Positions 33,988 through 42,669 of a stretch of DNA of 64,000 nucleotides are shown here, in pieces. Position numbers and translations under genes: made by a program. Each line of letters begins with the position of its first letter. Within the stretch, counting starts at the first letter, position 1. Where the stretch lies: positions 62,001-126,000 of the forward strand of contig NZ_JBNXUM010000019.1 in NCBI RefSeq assembly GCF_050563545.1, read 5' to 3'. The notes under the pieces were generated by a model. That model was given only the letters and a program-made list of their open reading frames with translations, was not told where the DNA came from and made no database searches. Source of the DNA: Falsiroseomonas sp050563545. GTDB taxonomy: Bacteria; Pseudomonadota; Alphaproteobacteria; Acetobacterales; Acetobacteraceae.

Positions 33988-34713
33988 TCAGTATGCGCCG
34001 CGGCGGGCCAGCACCGCCATCGGGGTGCGCAGCAGGATCCTGACGTCCTCGATCAGCGAGGGCCTGGTCACATAGGCGACATCCAGCGCCACGCGCTGGG
34101 CATAGCTGGTGTCGCTGCGGCCGCTGATCTGCCACGGCCCCGTCAGGCCCGGCCGGACCGAGAGATAGTGCTGCGCCGCCGCGCCGTAATAGGCCGCGAG
34201 CTCGCTCGCCTGAACGGGCCGGGGGCCGACCAGGCTCATCTCGCCCTTCAGCACGTTGATGAGCTGCGGCAGCTCGTCGAGCGAGGAGGCCCGCAGGAAG
34301 CGCCCGACCCAGGTGACGCGCGGGTCGTTCTTCAGCTTGCGGGTCGAGTCCCATTCCCTGCGGGCCTCGGCCGAGGTCTCCAGCAGCGCGGCCAGCCGCT
34401 TGTCCGCGTCCATCACCATGGAGCGGAACTTCAGGCAGCCGAAGCGCGTGCCGTGGCGGCCGATGCGCTCATGCGCGTAGAAGGCCTTGCCGCCATCCAG
34501 CTTGACCAGCAGGGCGAGCACCAGGAACACGGGCGAGGCCGCCACCACCAGCAGCGCCGCGCCGGCGATGTCGAGCGCCCGCTTGCCCAGCGGCCGCAGC
34601 CGGTCAGACAGCGTCTCCGCCCGGGCCGGCATGGCCCGCAGCGGGTGGAACGCGGCGGACTGCATCGTCTCGGGCTCGCGAACGAGCATCTGGACGGCTT
34701 CCAGGCCAGGCAT
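33988..34713 (-). CDS. Initiating sugar phosphotransferase (polyprenyl-phosphate hexose-1-phosphate transferase)
   Basis: 241 aa, a small monotopic PGT. After about 45 residues comes KRALDIAGAALLVVAASPVFLVLALLVKLD, the re-entrant membrane helix, then FRSMVMDADKRL, SLDELPQLINVLKGEMSLVGPRP and GLTGPWQISGRSD, all signature segments of the bacterial sugar transferase family. It loads the first sugar phosphate on undecaprenyl phosphate. The start at 34713 has GAGG five bases upstream; ATG 34743 is possible but its GAGGAG touches the start codon. First gene of the cluster. Confidence 0.9.
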   Translation of the reverse strand: MPGLEAVQMLVREPETMQSAAFHPLRAMPARAETLSDRLRPLGKRALDIAGAALLVVAASPVFLVLALLVKLDGGKAFYAHERIGRHGTRFGCLKFRSMVMDADKRLAALLETSAEARREWDSTRKLKNDPRVTWVGRFLRASSLDELPQLINVLKGEMSLVGPRPVQASELAAYYGAAAQHYLSVRPGLTGPWQISGRSDTSYAQRVALDVAYVTRPSLIEDVRILLRTPMAVLARRGAY

Positions 34714-34992
34714 CGGTGCCTCGTGAGCGGGGGTTGCCCGCATCTCCTCGGGGTAGGCTGCTTCCCGGACCTCATCCGCACGATGCCGCCGCGGCTGGGG
34801 GGCCGCCGGGGACGCCGGGCGAATGCCGAACGCAACCCTGATGCCAAGCAACCTAATGTCGCCGCCCGGCGGGTTCGTGACGGGCTTGGGGCGGGATTGT
34901 GGCAGCGCAGCAAGAGGCGACCTCACGAGGAAAAACGGGGACTCCCCCCGATTTCGTGGGAACCCCTGCCCCGATTCTGCCATCATTGACGC

Positions 34993-35163
34993 ATGGCTCA
35001 GGTGATTCTCCATCCGGCGGCCCTGCTGGGCGCCGGCCCGGCGACCCGGACCACCCGCTCCGGCCAGGATCCCGCGGCGGCGGCGCGCGGCATCCTGCTG
35101 GCGCTGGCGCTGTCCTGCGTCGCCTGGGTCGGCCTGGCGCTGCTCGTCCCGCAACTCTGGTAG
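34993..35163 (+). CDS. Possible small single-helix membrane protein
   Basis: 56 aa: a basic/polar N-terminal half followed by a hydrophobic helix GILLALALSCVAWVGLALLV and a PQLW end. It fills most of the gap between the phosphotransferase promoter region and the DUF6311-like gene. There is no clear ribosome site and no family I recognise, so it may be spurious. Its helix content argues mildly for coding. Confidence 0.4.
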   Translation: MAQVILHPAALLGAGPATRTTRSGQDPAAAARGILLALALSCVAWVGLALLVPQLW

Positions 35164-35221
35164 CTGGACGCGGCGCGAGCGGGGCGGTTAGACCTCGGGG
35201 GACTGCCCGGGGGCCCGCCAC

Positions 35222-36847
35222 TTGCGTTCCGCTGCTCTCGTCTATGCCGGCGCGCTGGCGCTCGGCATCGCGCTGGCCTGGACCATTTTCCCGGCCGACT
35301 TCCTGTTTCCCCATGCGGGGCTGCCCTTCCGCCCCGTCGGCGACACCGCGCAGCACATCGTCGCGCAGCGCTACCTGATCGCCGACCACTGGCGCTGGCC
35401 GCCGACCTTCGCGGCCAACCTCGATACCCAGCAGGGCGGCGTGAACATCGCCTTCACCGATGGCATCCCGGCCCTGGCGCTGGCGCTGAAGGCCATCCGC
35501 TGGGCGTTGCCGGAGGGCTTCCACGGCATCGGTCTCTTCTACGGCCTGTCCTGGGTGCTGCAGCCGGTCGCCGCGGTCTGGGCGCTTCGTGGCGCGGGGG
35601 AGCGGCGGATCCTGCCCGCGATCGGCATCGCCATCGCCGCGCTCTCCATGCCCGCCTGGATCGGGCGCTACGGCCATGCCGCGCTGTCCGGGCATTTCCT
35701 GATCCTGGCCGGGCTCGGCCTCTATTTCCGCCTGGTCGCGGACGACGAGGAGGAGCCGTCCCGCGCGCTCTGGCTGGCCGCGGCCGCGCTGCAGCTGCTG
35801 GCCCTGCTGGTCCACCCCTATCTCGCGCTGATGACGCTGGCGCTGCTGGCCGCCGTGCCCGCGACGCGGCTGCTGCGTCGCGAAGCCTTCCTCCCTGACC
35901 TGCTGCGCACCATCGCCTGCGCCGGCGCGGTGGTCGGAACCATGGCGGCGCTGGGCTATGTCGGGGCGCAGGGCGACAGCGGCTATTACGGCCAGTTCGC
36001 CATGAACCTCCTCTCGCCCTTCTGGCCGGCGGGGTCGGGCATCCTGGGCTGGCCCTGGGAGCCGCAGCTGGACGCGACCGGCAAGGGCGGGTGGGAGGGC
36101 TACAACTGGCTTGGCCTCGGCCTGCTGGCGGCGCTGGCCATCGGCATCCTCGCCCGCCCGATCGAGGCGTCGGAGGCGCTGTGGCTTCGCCATGCCGGGC
36201 TGACACTGGCGCTGCTGGCGCTGACGCTGATCGCCATCAGCGTCCGCGTCGGCTTCGGCCGGGTGATCGTGCTCGATCTCGGCGAGCCGCCGGCGGTGAT
36301 GGAGCAGTTCCGGGCCTCCGGCCGCTTCTTCTGGCCGGTCGCCTATGCGCTGCTGGTCGGCGCGACGATCCTGCTCGCGCGGATCTGGCCGGTGCTCTGC
36401 GTCGCCTTCGGGATCATGCAGTTCGTGGACGCCGCGCCGCTGCGCGGTGAGCTCGAGGCCTGGGCCGGCCAGCACCGTCCCTGGTCCGCGGAAGCCGAAG
36501 CCCTGCGCGGGCCGCTGGCCGAGGCGCGGTCGCTGACGCTGCTGCCGTCCTGGCCCTGCGTGGACAAGGCGACGGGCGATGAGACCTACGCCACGCTGCT
36601 CGAGATCCTGGCGCTCGCGTCCGAGCGCGCGGTGCCGGCCAGCACCATGTATGTCGCGCGCTGGCACGAGAAGCCGGCCTGCCGCGACCGCGATCTCGCC
36701 TCGGCGCCGCTCGCGCCTGGCGAACTCCGCGTCGTCCTGCCCGTGGCTCAGGAGGCGATGGCGCCGCTGGTGCCCGACGCCGGGGCGCGCTGCACGCCGG
36801 CGGGATCGCTGCTGGTCTGCCGCCAGGCGGCGCCCGAGGGCAGGTAG
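35222..36847 (+). CDS. DUF6311-like polytopic membrane protein
   Basis: 541 aa. Multiple helices from the N-terminus to about residue 405, with a conserved-looking periplasmic stretch PVGDTAQHIVAQRYLIADHW and DTQQGGVNIAFTDGIP in the first loop, then a soluble tail of about 130 residues. This resembles DUF6311/GT-C-like proteins of surface polysaccharide loci; an acidic residue in the first loop could be catalytic. The only workable start is TTG at 35222, with no good ribosome site. The last 100 bases overlap the convergent GtrB-like gene. Confidence 0.75.
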   Translation: MRSAALVYAGALALGIALAWTIFPADFLFPHAGLPFRPVGDTAQHIVAQRYLIADHWRWPPTFAANLDTQQGGVNIAFTDGIPALALALKAIRWALPEGFHGIGLFYGLSWVLQPVAAVWALRGAGERRILPAIGIAIAALSMPAWIGRYGHAALSGHFLILAGLGLYFRLVADDEEEPSRALWLAAAALQLLALLVHPYLALMTLALLAAVPATRLLRREAFLPDLLRTIACAGAVVGTMAALGYVGAQGDSGYYGQFAMNLLSPFWPAGSGILGWPWEPQLDATGKGGWEGYNWLGLGLLAALAIGILARPIEASEALWLRHAGLTLALLALTLIAISVRVGFGRVIVLDLGEPPAVMEQFRASGRFFWPVAYALLVGATILLARIWPVLCVAFGIMQFVDAAPLRGELEAWAGQHRPWSAEAEALRGPLAEARSLTLLPSWPCVDKATGDETYATLLEILALASERAVPASTMYVARWHEKPACRDRDLASAPLAPGELRVVLPVAQEAMAPLVPDAGARCTPAGSLLVCRQAAPEGR

Positions 36848-37803
36848 CGCTCCGTGATGTAGAGCGGCCGGCCCTTGGTCTCGTTGAAGATGCGGCCGAG
36901 ATACTCGCCGATGATGCCGAGCGTCATGAGCTGCACGCCGCCGAAGAACAGCACGACGGCGAGAAGGCTGGGGTAGCCCGCGACAGGGTTGCCGAAGAGC
37001 ACGGTGCGCACGATCAACTGCATCGCATAGAGCGCTGCGAAGACGGCGGTGGCGAAGCCCAGATAGGTCGCGATCTTCAGCGGGCCGACCGTAAAACTCG
37101 TGATGCCCTCCAGGCTGAAATTCCAGAGCTTCCAGTAGTTCCACTTCGTCGTGCCGGCGGCGCGCGGCGCGCGGTCGTAGGGCACCGCCACCGAGGGAAA
37201 GCCGACCCAGGCGAAGAGGCCCTTCATGAAGCGGTGCTGCTCCCGCAGAGTCAGCAGCGCATCCAGCGAGCGGCGGCTCATCAGCCGGAAATCGCCGGTG
37301 TTGGGAGGCAGCTGCACCTTGCCGCCGATCTTCTGCATGAAGCTGTAGAAGGCGTTGGCGGTCGCCTTCTTCATCCAGGTCTCGCCCTCGCGGACGCGGC
37401 GCTGGGCATAGGCGATGTCGAAGCCGCGCCGCCAGGCCGCGACCAGGTCGGGGATCACCTCGGGCGGGTCCTGCAGGTCGGCGTCGATGACGACCACCGC
37501 CTCGGTCCCCGCGGCATGGTCGAGGCCGGCGGTCAGCGCGATCTCCTTGCCGAAGTTGCGGCTGAGGTTGACGACCGAGACATGGCCGTCGGCGGCCTGC
37601 AGCTCCAGCATGATCGCGAGCGTGCCGTCGCGCGAGCCGTCGTTGACGTAGACGACCTCCCAGGGCAGGCCGATGCCCTCCATCACGGGCGTGATGCGGG
37701 CGTGGAAGGCGCGCAGCACCTCCTGCTCGTTGTAGGCGGGCACGACGACGGAGATCGCGGGTCGGGCTTCCCCGCGGATCGGGACGGGGGAGAGGGGGGT
37801 CAT
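36748..37803 (-). CDS. GtrB/ArnC-like family 2 glycosyltransferase
   Basis: 351 aa. GT2 domain with ISVVVPAYNEQEVL, VNDGSRDGT, VVVIDADLQDPPEVI (DxD) and KWNYWKLWNFSLEGI, then two C-terminal helices (about 245-315) and YLGRIFNETKGRPLYI. This is the architecture of bactoprenol-phosphate glucosyltransferases and dolichyl-phosphate-mannose-synthase-like enzymes, which make the polyprenyl-P-sugar used by GT-C enzymes such as the GT39 and DUF6311-like proteins here. The final 33 residues overlap the convergent gene. ATG 37803; weak ribosome site. Confidence 0.88.
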   Translation of the reverse strand: MTPLSPVPIRGEARPAISVVVPAYNEQEVLRAFHARITPVMEGIGLPWEVVYVNDGSRDGTLAIMLELQAADGHVSVVNLSRNFGKEIALTAGLDHAAGTEAVVVIDADLQDPPEVIPDLVAAWRRGFDIAYAQRRVREGETWMKKATANAFYSFMQKIGGKVQLPPNTGDFRLMSRRSLDALLTLREQHRFMKGLFAWVGFPSVAVPYDRAPRAAGTTKWNYWKLWNFSLEGITSFTVGPLKIATYLGFATAVFAALYAMQLIVRTVLFGNPVAGYPSLLAVVLFFGGVQLMTLGIIGEYLGRIFNETKGRPLYITERYLPSGAAWRQTSSDPAGVQRAPASGTSGAIAS

Positions 37804-37901
37804 CGTCGGGTGGTTCCGGCCAGGTCCATGCCCAGGCAGTCGCCGGGCTCGCCGCCTCCTAGCCCGAGATCGCGGCGGATCGAAGGCCGGTTTTCGACGG
37901 C

Positions 37902-38270
37902 TCAGGCCCGGTCGGGCTCGTCCTCCTCCTCGCCATCGGCGCTCCAGACGCCGTTGGGCATGGCGATCTCCGGCGTCGGGTTGGAGTCCAGGATGGCGGC
38001 GGTGTCCTCGTCGAAGGCCTCGATGCCGGCCTCCTCCTCGCCGCCCAGGCCGAGCGCGCTGGCGGTGGCGGCGGCGACGCGGGCGGCCAGGGCGGCGGCG
38101 CGTTCGTTGCTGCATTCCAGCAGGATCTCGGCGTCGGCGCCGTCGCCCTGGACAAGCTCGACGAGGAAGAAGGCCGCGTCCTCCCGCGCGCCGGATTCGA
38201 AGGCGCCGTCGGCATTGCGGTGCATCGGGGTGATGGCGATGGAGAGGCGGGGCAGGGCGCTGTCGGACAT
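37902..38270 (-). CDS. Hypothetical acidic protein
   Basis: 122 aa, rich in Ala, Glu and Asp, with an acidic C-terminal end (DGEEEDEPDRA). A short beta-rich start (LPRLSIAITPMHRNADGAFESG) and a central ELVQGDGADAEILLECSNERAAALAARV. No family recognised. Codon positions look coding. The start at 38270 is preferred; 38297 is an alternative. It lies between the GtrB-like gene and tRNA-Thr. Confidence 0.6.
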   Translation of the reverse strand: MSDSALPRLSIAITPMHRNADGAFESGAREDAAFFLVELVQGDGADAEILLECSNERAAALAARVAAATASALGLGGEEEAGIEAFDEDTAAILDSNPTPEIAMPNGVWSADGEEEDEPDRA

Positions 38271-38384
38271 GGCGGTGATCCCAAGGGGTGTTGCCATGAA
38301 GCGCGCGAGGTGCGGGCGGGATGCGCGAGGGGTTGCGCCGGGGCAGGGCGGAGGCTAGGAAACCGGCCTTCCGCCGCCCGGGCC

Positions 38385-38459
<75 letters not shown>

Positions 38460-38574
38460 GGGGCGCATGGCACCCCGTGCCTTTCCCCGGTCCCGACAGG
38501 GCGGAGATCGATCCGCCCCCCCCAAACTCGGCTCGAAGGGGCTGTGGCAACCCCCCGGTGTCAGGCCTGCCTGG

Positions 38575-38949
38575 CTATTGCGGCGTGACGGTCAGGCCAT
38601 TGATCGCGACCGTCACCGTCCCGGGCCCGGCGACGGACACCGCGGAGGAGAGCGGCGCCCAGGTCAGCGGGTTGCCCCCCGTCGCCGCGTCGAAAAGGCC
38701 GAGATGCGTCAGGCTGCCCGCCGCCGCGCTGAAGGTGAAGCTGAAGGCAGTGGCGTTCAGCTGCTGGCCGGTGCCGGTGAAGGTGACGCGCTGCCGGGCA
38801 TAGCCGGTGCCAGCAGGCTCGCCGGTGATGCCGGTGGCGTCCGCGCCGCCGGTGCCGAGCCCGGCCCAGACGGCGGTCGGTAGGGCGGGCACACGGCCGC
38901 ACAGCGCGCGGCCCAGCAGGTTCTTCGCATAGTCGGTCAGGTCGGCCAT
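38575..38949 (-). CDS. Phage tail-associated small protein
   Basis: 124 aa. MADLTDYAKNLLGRALCGR, then PTAVWAGLGTGGADATGITGEPAGTGYARQRV and a beta-rich, Gly/Thr/Ser-rich remainder. The pattern of a short helical start, an xxWxGLgT strand and a GEPxGxGYARxxV strand is that of small phage tail or tail-fibre accessory proteins next to fibre genes. It is the last gene of the four-gene cassette. No transmembrane or signal sequence. Confidence 0.65.
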   Translation of the reverse strand: MADLTDYAKNLLGRALCGRVPALPTAVWAGLGTGGADATGITGEPAGTGYARQRVTFTGTGQQLNATAFSFTFSAAAGSLTHLGLFDAATGGNPLTWAPLSSAVSVAGPGTVTVAINGLTVTPQ

Positions 38950-38997
38950 GGCCGAGATCCTTTCTGGTCAGGGAGGGGGAGGAGGAAGCCGGGCCGA

Positions 38998-40275
38998 TCA
39001 GCCCGGCAGCGATGCCACCAGGCCGGCGAGCGTCGCGTCGGAGACGGCGAAGGGCAGCACCCGGCATTCCGGGATCACCCCGCAGAGCGGCCCGGTGTTG
39101 CCGGCGTTGTTGCCGATCCGCAGCGTGGTGAGCCCCGCGGTAGGCCCGCCGGTCTGCGCCACCGCCGCCGCGCCATTGACGCTGCCGGCGACGCGGCCCG
39201 CGCCGTCCACCGACATGCCGGCCTTGAAGGCGGTGCCGGCCGTCATCGTGCCGGCCAGGCTGGTCAGCCCCGTCCCGCCCGTGCTGCGCCCGACATTGAC
39301 CGCCGACCCGCCCGCCACGTTGAAGATGCGGTAGCGGTTGTTGGTCGTGCCGTCGTCGATCGAGACCAGGTTCTGGTCCACGCTCGACGGCGAGGCCTGC
39401 GGCAGCAGCGCCCAGGCCAGCACCGTGCAGGCGCCGTTCGCGCCGATGCCGAGCGAGGGCAGCGTCGCGGTCAGCAGGTCGGCGCTGCGCGTGCTGACTG
39501 CCGGCGTGCCCGCGACGGGCAGGATGGGGGAGGACGCGAAGGACGCCTGCTCCATCTGCGGCCAGCCGATGTCGAAGGTGCAGTCCACGGCCTGGTTCAG
39601 CGTGAAGGAAAGCTGCAGGTCCAAGGTGGCGGTGACGACGGTCGCAGTGGCGATGGTCGTGGTCGCGGCGGACCGCGCCAGGCTGCCGCCCAGGGTGATC
39701 GCCGTCGCCACCATGTTGAAGGCGGCCTGGACGTTGTCGCGGCCCATCACCCGCAGCGAGAGGCCGAGATTGGCGGGGCTGCCGGCCTGCAGCCGGACGA
39801 AGGCCGAGCCCGTCCAGGTCTGCCCGTTCGCCGCCGTGATGGAGGTCAGCGTCTCGAGGTCGAGCCGCGCGGTGGTGGTGGAAGCCGGCGTGCCGCTCAC
39901 GCGGATCCGCAGCCCCTGCACGCCATTGGTCGTGACGATGCCGACTACGGAGGAGGCGACGCCCGAGGGCAGGCCGGAGATCGCCCAGTTCGTCGGCAAC
40001 GTGCCCGGCGTGCCGGCCACCGCACCCTCGGCGCGCGGGTTGCGGATGCGGTTGCTGCGCGTGCCCTCGATCAGCAGTCGGCGCGCGGAGCCCTGGAAGC
40101 GCACGGCATCGGCGGCGAATTCCGACCAGGTGAGGTCGTCGGCGCCGATTGCGGTCGCGCGCGTTGCGGTCTGGGTGCGCGACAGCGCGACGAGCGGGTC
40201 GAGCCCGGGATCGGCGATCAGCCGCCGGCCGCCGCGATGCGGCACGCCGAGGGCCGCGGGGGCGATCGGGATCAT
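38998..40275 (-). CDS. Phage tail-fibre-like protein with carbohydrate-binding and LamG-like domains
   Basis: 425 aa. A short N-terminal segment (LVALSRTQTATRATAIGADDLTWSEFAADAVRF) is followed by a jelly-roll-like region (RNPRAEGAVAGTPGTLPTNW through about residue 245) resembling CBM_4_9-type modules in phage proteins, then a LamG/ConA-like sandwich (GACTVLAWALLPQ to RIGNNAGN, about 285-400). It starts on the TGA of the tailspike gene (TGATG). It probably binds a surface glycan. No secretion signal. Confidence 0.65.
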   Translation of the reverse strand: MIPIAPAALGVPHRGGRRLIADPGLDPLVALSRTQTATRATAIGADDLTWSEFAADAVRFQGSARRLLIEGTRSNRIRNPRAEGAVAGTPGTLPTNWAISGLPSGVASSVVGIVTTNGVQGLRIRVSGTPASTTTARLDLETLTSITAANGQTWTGSAFVRLQAGSPANLGLSLRVMGRDNVQAAFNMVATAITLGGSLARSAATTTIATATVVTATLDLQLSFTLNQAVDCTFDIGWPQMEQASFASSPILPVAGTPAVSTRSADLLTATLPSLGIGANGACTVLAWALLPQASPSSVDQNLVSIDDGTTNNRYRIFNVAGGSAVNVGRSTGGTGLTSLAGTMTAGTAFKAGMSVDGAGRVAGSVNGAAAVAQTGGPTAGLTTLRIGNNAGNTGPLCGVIPECRVLPFAVSDATLAGLVASLPG

Positions 40276-42629
40276 CAGGGTGCCCCCGCGCCGGAGAGCA
40301 GCAGCAGCTTCGTCGTCCCGCCATCCGGGCTGAAGGCGAGCAGCGTCGCCAGGCCGTTGTTGCGGATCTTCGTCAGCCCGTCCGGGTTGGTCGGCGTCGT
40401 GCCGGTGAAGTTGGTCATCGTGACGCCGAGGTCGGCGCCGGTGCGGTTGACGATCAGGCAGGAGAAGCCGCTGCCGGTCGCAGCCCAGTCGATGGACAGC
40501 GTCGTCCCCGCATTCGCGCTGACCAGCCGCGCATTGTGGTTCGCGAGCGTCAGCGGCGTGGTGGCGGAGGCCGCGACCACAGGCAGCGCGCGGCCCGTGA
40601 ACTGCGCGTCCACATAGCCCTTGCGCGCGGCCTGGTTGGCGGCCGTCGGGTCGGCAGGCAGCACCATCGGGCCGGTCAGCGTCACCGTGCCCGACGCCGC
40701 GATGCGGAAGCGCTCGGCCAGCGTGCCGGCGTTGCGGGTCTCGACCACGAAGGCGCCGCCCTCGGTGCCGGAGGCCACGCTCTCCACGATGGCGCCGGCG
40801 CGGGCGAAGACGGTCTCGGCGGCGGCGGCGTTGTTGCCGCTGAAGGCGATCTGGCCCAGCGCGTCGTTGGCGGCGGGCGTCGCGGAGCCGCGGCGCAGCG
40901 TGACCGCCATCGGCGCCGTCATCGCGGTGCCGCCGCCGAAGACCACCCCGCCATTGGGGTTGACCGTGGGATCGCCCGCGATCTCGAGCGGCGCGGTCGC
41001 GCCGGTCCCCACCATCATGGTGTAGGAGACGCTGCTGTCCTGGTTGGAGAAGTCGAGCTCCGCCCCCTGCGTCGCGGAGCGCGGCCCGAGCACGGTGATC
41101 TGCTGGTCGGCGGAGGAGCGCGCGGCCTGGTTGCGGTTCGCCACCAGCACGATGCGGGACGCATCCGCCGTGGTCTGGCCGCTGAAGGTCGCGGAGCGCG
41201 TGTCGGAGGCGACGACGCTGAGGCTGTCGCCGGTGGTCGCGAGGTAGACGCTGGCCGACGGCAGGTCGCAGGCGACCAGCGTCAGGCCGCCATCCAGGAC
41301 CTCGACCGTGCGGCCGGCGCCGGCGCCGCCCACCATGACCCCGACGAACTGGTTGTCGCCGGAGGAGCTGGCGTTGCTGTTGACCCGGATCGCCGTCGCC
41401 TGCGAGGAGAAGAAGCCGCCGACCCATTTCGTGCGGAAGGCGGTGCCGCGGATCCAGACGCCGGTGGTCTGCGGGTCGGTCAGCACCAGCAGGTCGTCCA
41501 CGCTGCAATTGTGCGTCTGGATGGACTGTGCGCCGTCGCCGATGTCGTAGCCGACGTCGTAGCCGAAGGCGAAGCAGTTGACGTATTCCGCGACGTCGCT
41601 GGTCTCGATGCGGAAGGCGGTGCCGAGGCGGCGGTTGTTCCAGACCGCGAGGGTGCCGCCGCCGGACCAGCTGCCGGCGAAGGCGGTGCCCTGCAGGTCG
41701 ACGCGCGTGGCGTCCACCACGGTCGCGGTGTAGCGGCCATTGGCCGTGGCCACGCCGCCGACGCCATAGACATTCACGAGGTCGCCGGTGACCAGGCCAT
41801 GCGCGGTCGAGGTCGTCACGCGCACGAGGCCGCTGCCGTTGTTGGCAACGGCGGAGACCGCGCGCTGCACGACCGAGACGTTGGCCAGGTTGCCCGTCAG
41901 GAAGGGCCAGAAATGGACGTCGTGGACGCGGGTGATGTCGTAGGTGCGGGAGATCCAGAGCCCGTTGCGGTTGTCGCCGCGCATCCGCCGGATGTTCAGC
42001 CGCTGCGAGTTGTCCGAGCGCAGCGCCAGGTTGAAGCCGAGCACGAGCATGTCCTCGACCAGCACGTCATGATGGCTGCCGGAGCCGTCGCCGATGGTGA
42101 TCGCGGTGCCGGCCATGGCGGCGCGCAGGTTGATGGCGTCGCGCATCGTGGCGGGCGGCGCGCCCATGCCGTCGCGGATCAGCGCGACGCGGCGCAGCGT
42201 GGCGCCGCGGAGCACGCGCACGGTGCGCGTGCTGTCCAGCCGGATCGTGCCGGGCAGGCTGCGGTAGTCCGCCGAAGGCCGCTGCCCGCCGGGAAACAGC
42301 GGGCCTTCGAGGGAGACGTTCTCCTTCACCACGATCTCGTTCGTGACCACGCGGTAGCGCCGGGGGCCGAGCAGCACGATGCCACCGCCGGCCGCCGCCG
42401 CCGCGTCGATCGCCGCCTGGATGGCCGCGGCGTCGTCGGCGACCCCGTCGCCGATCGCGCCGTAGTCGCGGACATGGAACATGCGCTCGGCGAAGACGCC
42501 GGCGGTGACCTGCGCGAAGGAGGCGCGGCGGGTCGTCGCGGAGACGCCGCTGCCCTGCACCACGGGCAGAATGTCGGCAGCGGCCAGCGCGCTGGCGGCC
42601 GGCAGGTCGGAGATCTTGGTGTCGGGCAT
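40275..42629 (-). CDS. Phage tailspike-like protein with pectate-lyase-type beta-helix
   Basis: 784 aa. The N-terminus MPDTKISDLPAASALAAADI is a common phage fibre start. Residues about 50-90 read FHVRDYGAIGDGVADDAAAI...DAAAAAGGG, the entry motif of the Pectate_lyase_3 right-handed beta-helix, followed by several hundred residues of short beta repeats. The C-terminal part has fibre-like segments (KGYVDAQFTGRALPVV, AGTTLSIDWAATG). Such proteins bind or cut capsule or O-polysaccharide. Catalytic residues cannot be assigned from sequence. Located beside the cell's own polysaccharide genes. Confidence 0.72.
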   Translation of the reverse strand: MPDTKISDLPAASALAAADILPVVQGSGVSATTRRASFAQVTAGVFAERMFHVRDYGAIGDGVADDAAAIQAAIDAAAAAGGGIVLLGPRRYRVVTNEIVVKENVSLEGPLFPGGQRPSADYRSLPGTIRLDSTRTVRVLRGATLRRVALIRDGMGAPPATMRDAINLRAAMAGTAITIGDGSGSHHDVLVEDMLVLGFNLALRSDNSQRLNIRRMRGDNRNGLWISRTYDITRVHDVHFWPFLTGNLANVSVVQRAVSAVANNGSGLVRVTTSTAHGLVTGDLVNVYGVGGVATANGRYTATVVDATRVDLQGTAFAGSWSGGGTLAVWNNRRLGTAFRIETSDVAEYVNCFAFGYDVGYDIGDGAQSIQTHNCSVDDLLVLTDPQTTGVWIRGTAFRTKWVGGFFSSQATAIRVNSNASSSGDNQFVGVMVGGAGAGRTVEVLDGGLTLVACDLPSASVYLATTGDSLSVVASDTRSATFSGQTTADASRIVLVANRNQAARSSADQQITVLGPRSATQGAELDFSNQDSSVSYTMMVGTGATAPLEIAGDPTVNPNGGVVFGGGTAMTAPMAVTLRRGSATPAANDALGQIAFSGNNAAAAETVFARAGAIVESVASGTEGGAFVVETRNAGTLAERFRIAASGTVTLTGPMVLPADPTAANQAARKGYVDAQFTGRALPVVAASATTPLTLANHNARLVSANAGTTLSIDWAATGSGFSCLIVNRTGADLGVTMTNFTGTTPTNPDGLTKIRNNGLATLLAFSPDGGTTKLLLLSGAGAP

Positions 42630-42669
42630 GGGGCTCTCGGCTGGCGGTTCGGAGGAAGGGCTGGGTTCG

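Noticed and set aside
34714..35154. N-terminal extension of the sugar phosphotransferase to 35154
   Set aside because: The upstream residues are low complexity and cross the promoter region; the 34713 start has a Shine-Dalgarno and gives the usual family length.
38508..38523. GGCGGA...TCCGCC hairpin with a C-run as a terminator
   Set aside because: Short 6-bp stem and no T-run on either strand; orientation does not suit the nearby tail-fibre gene.
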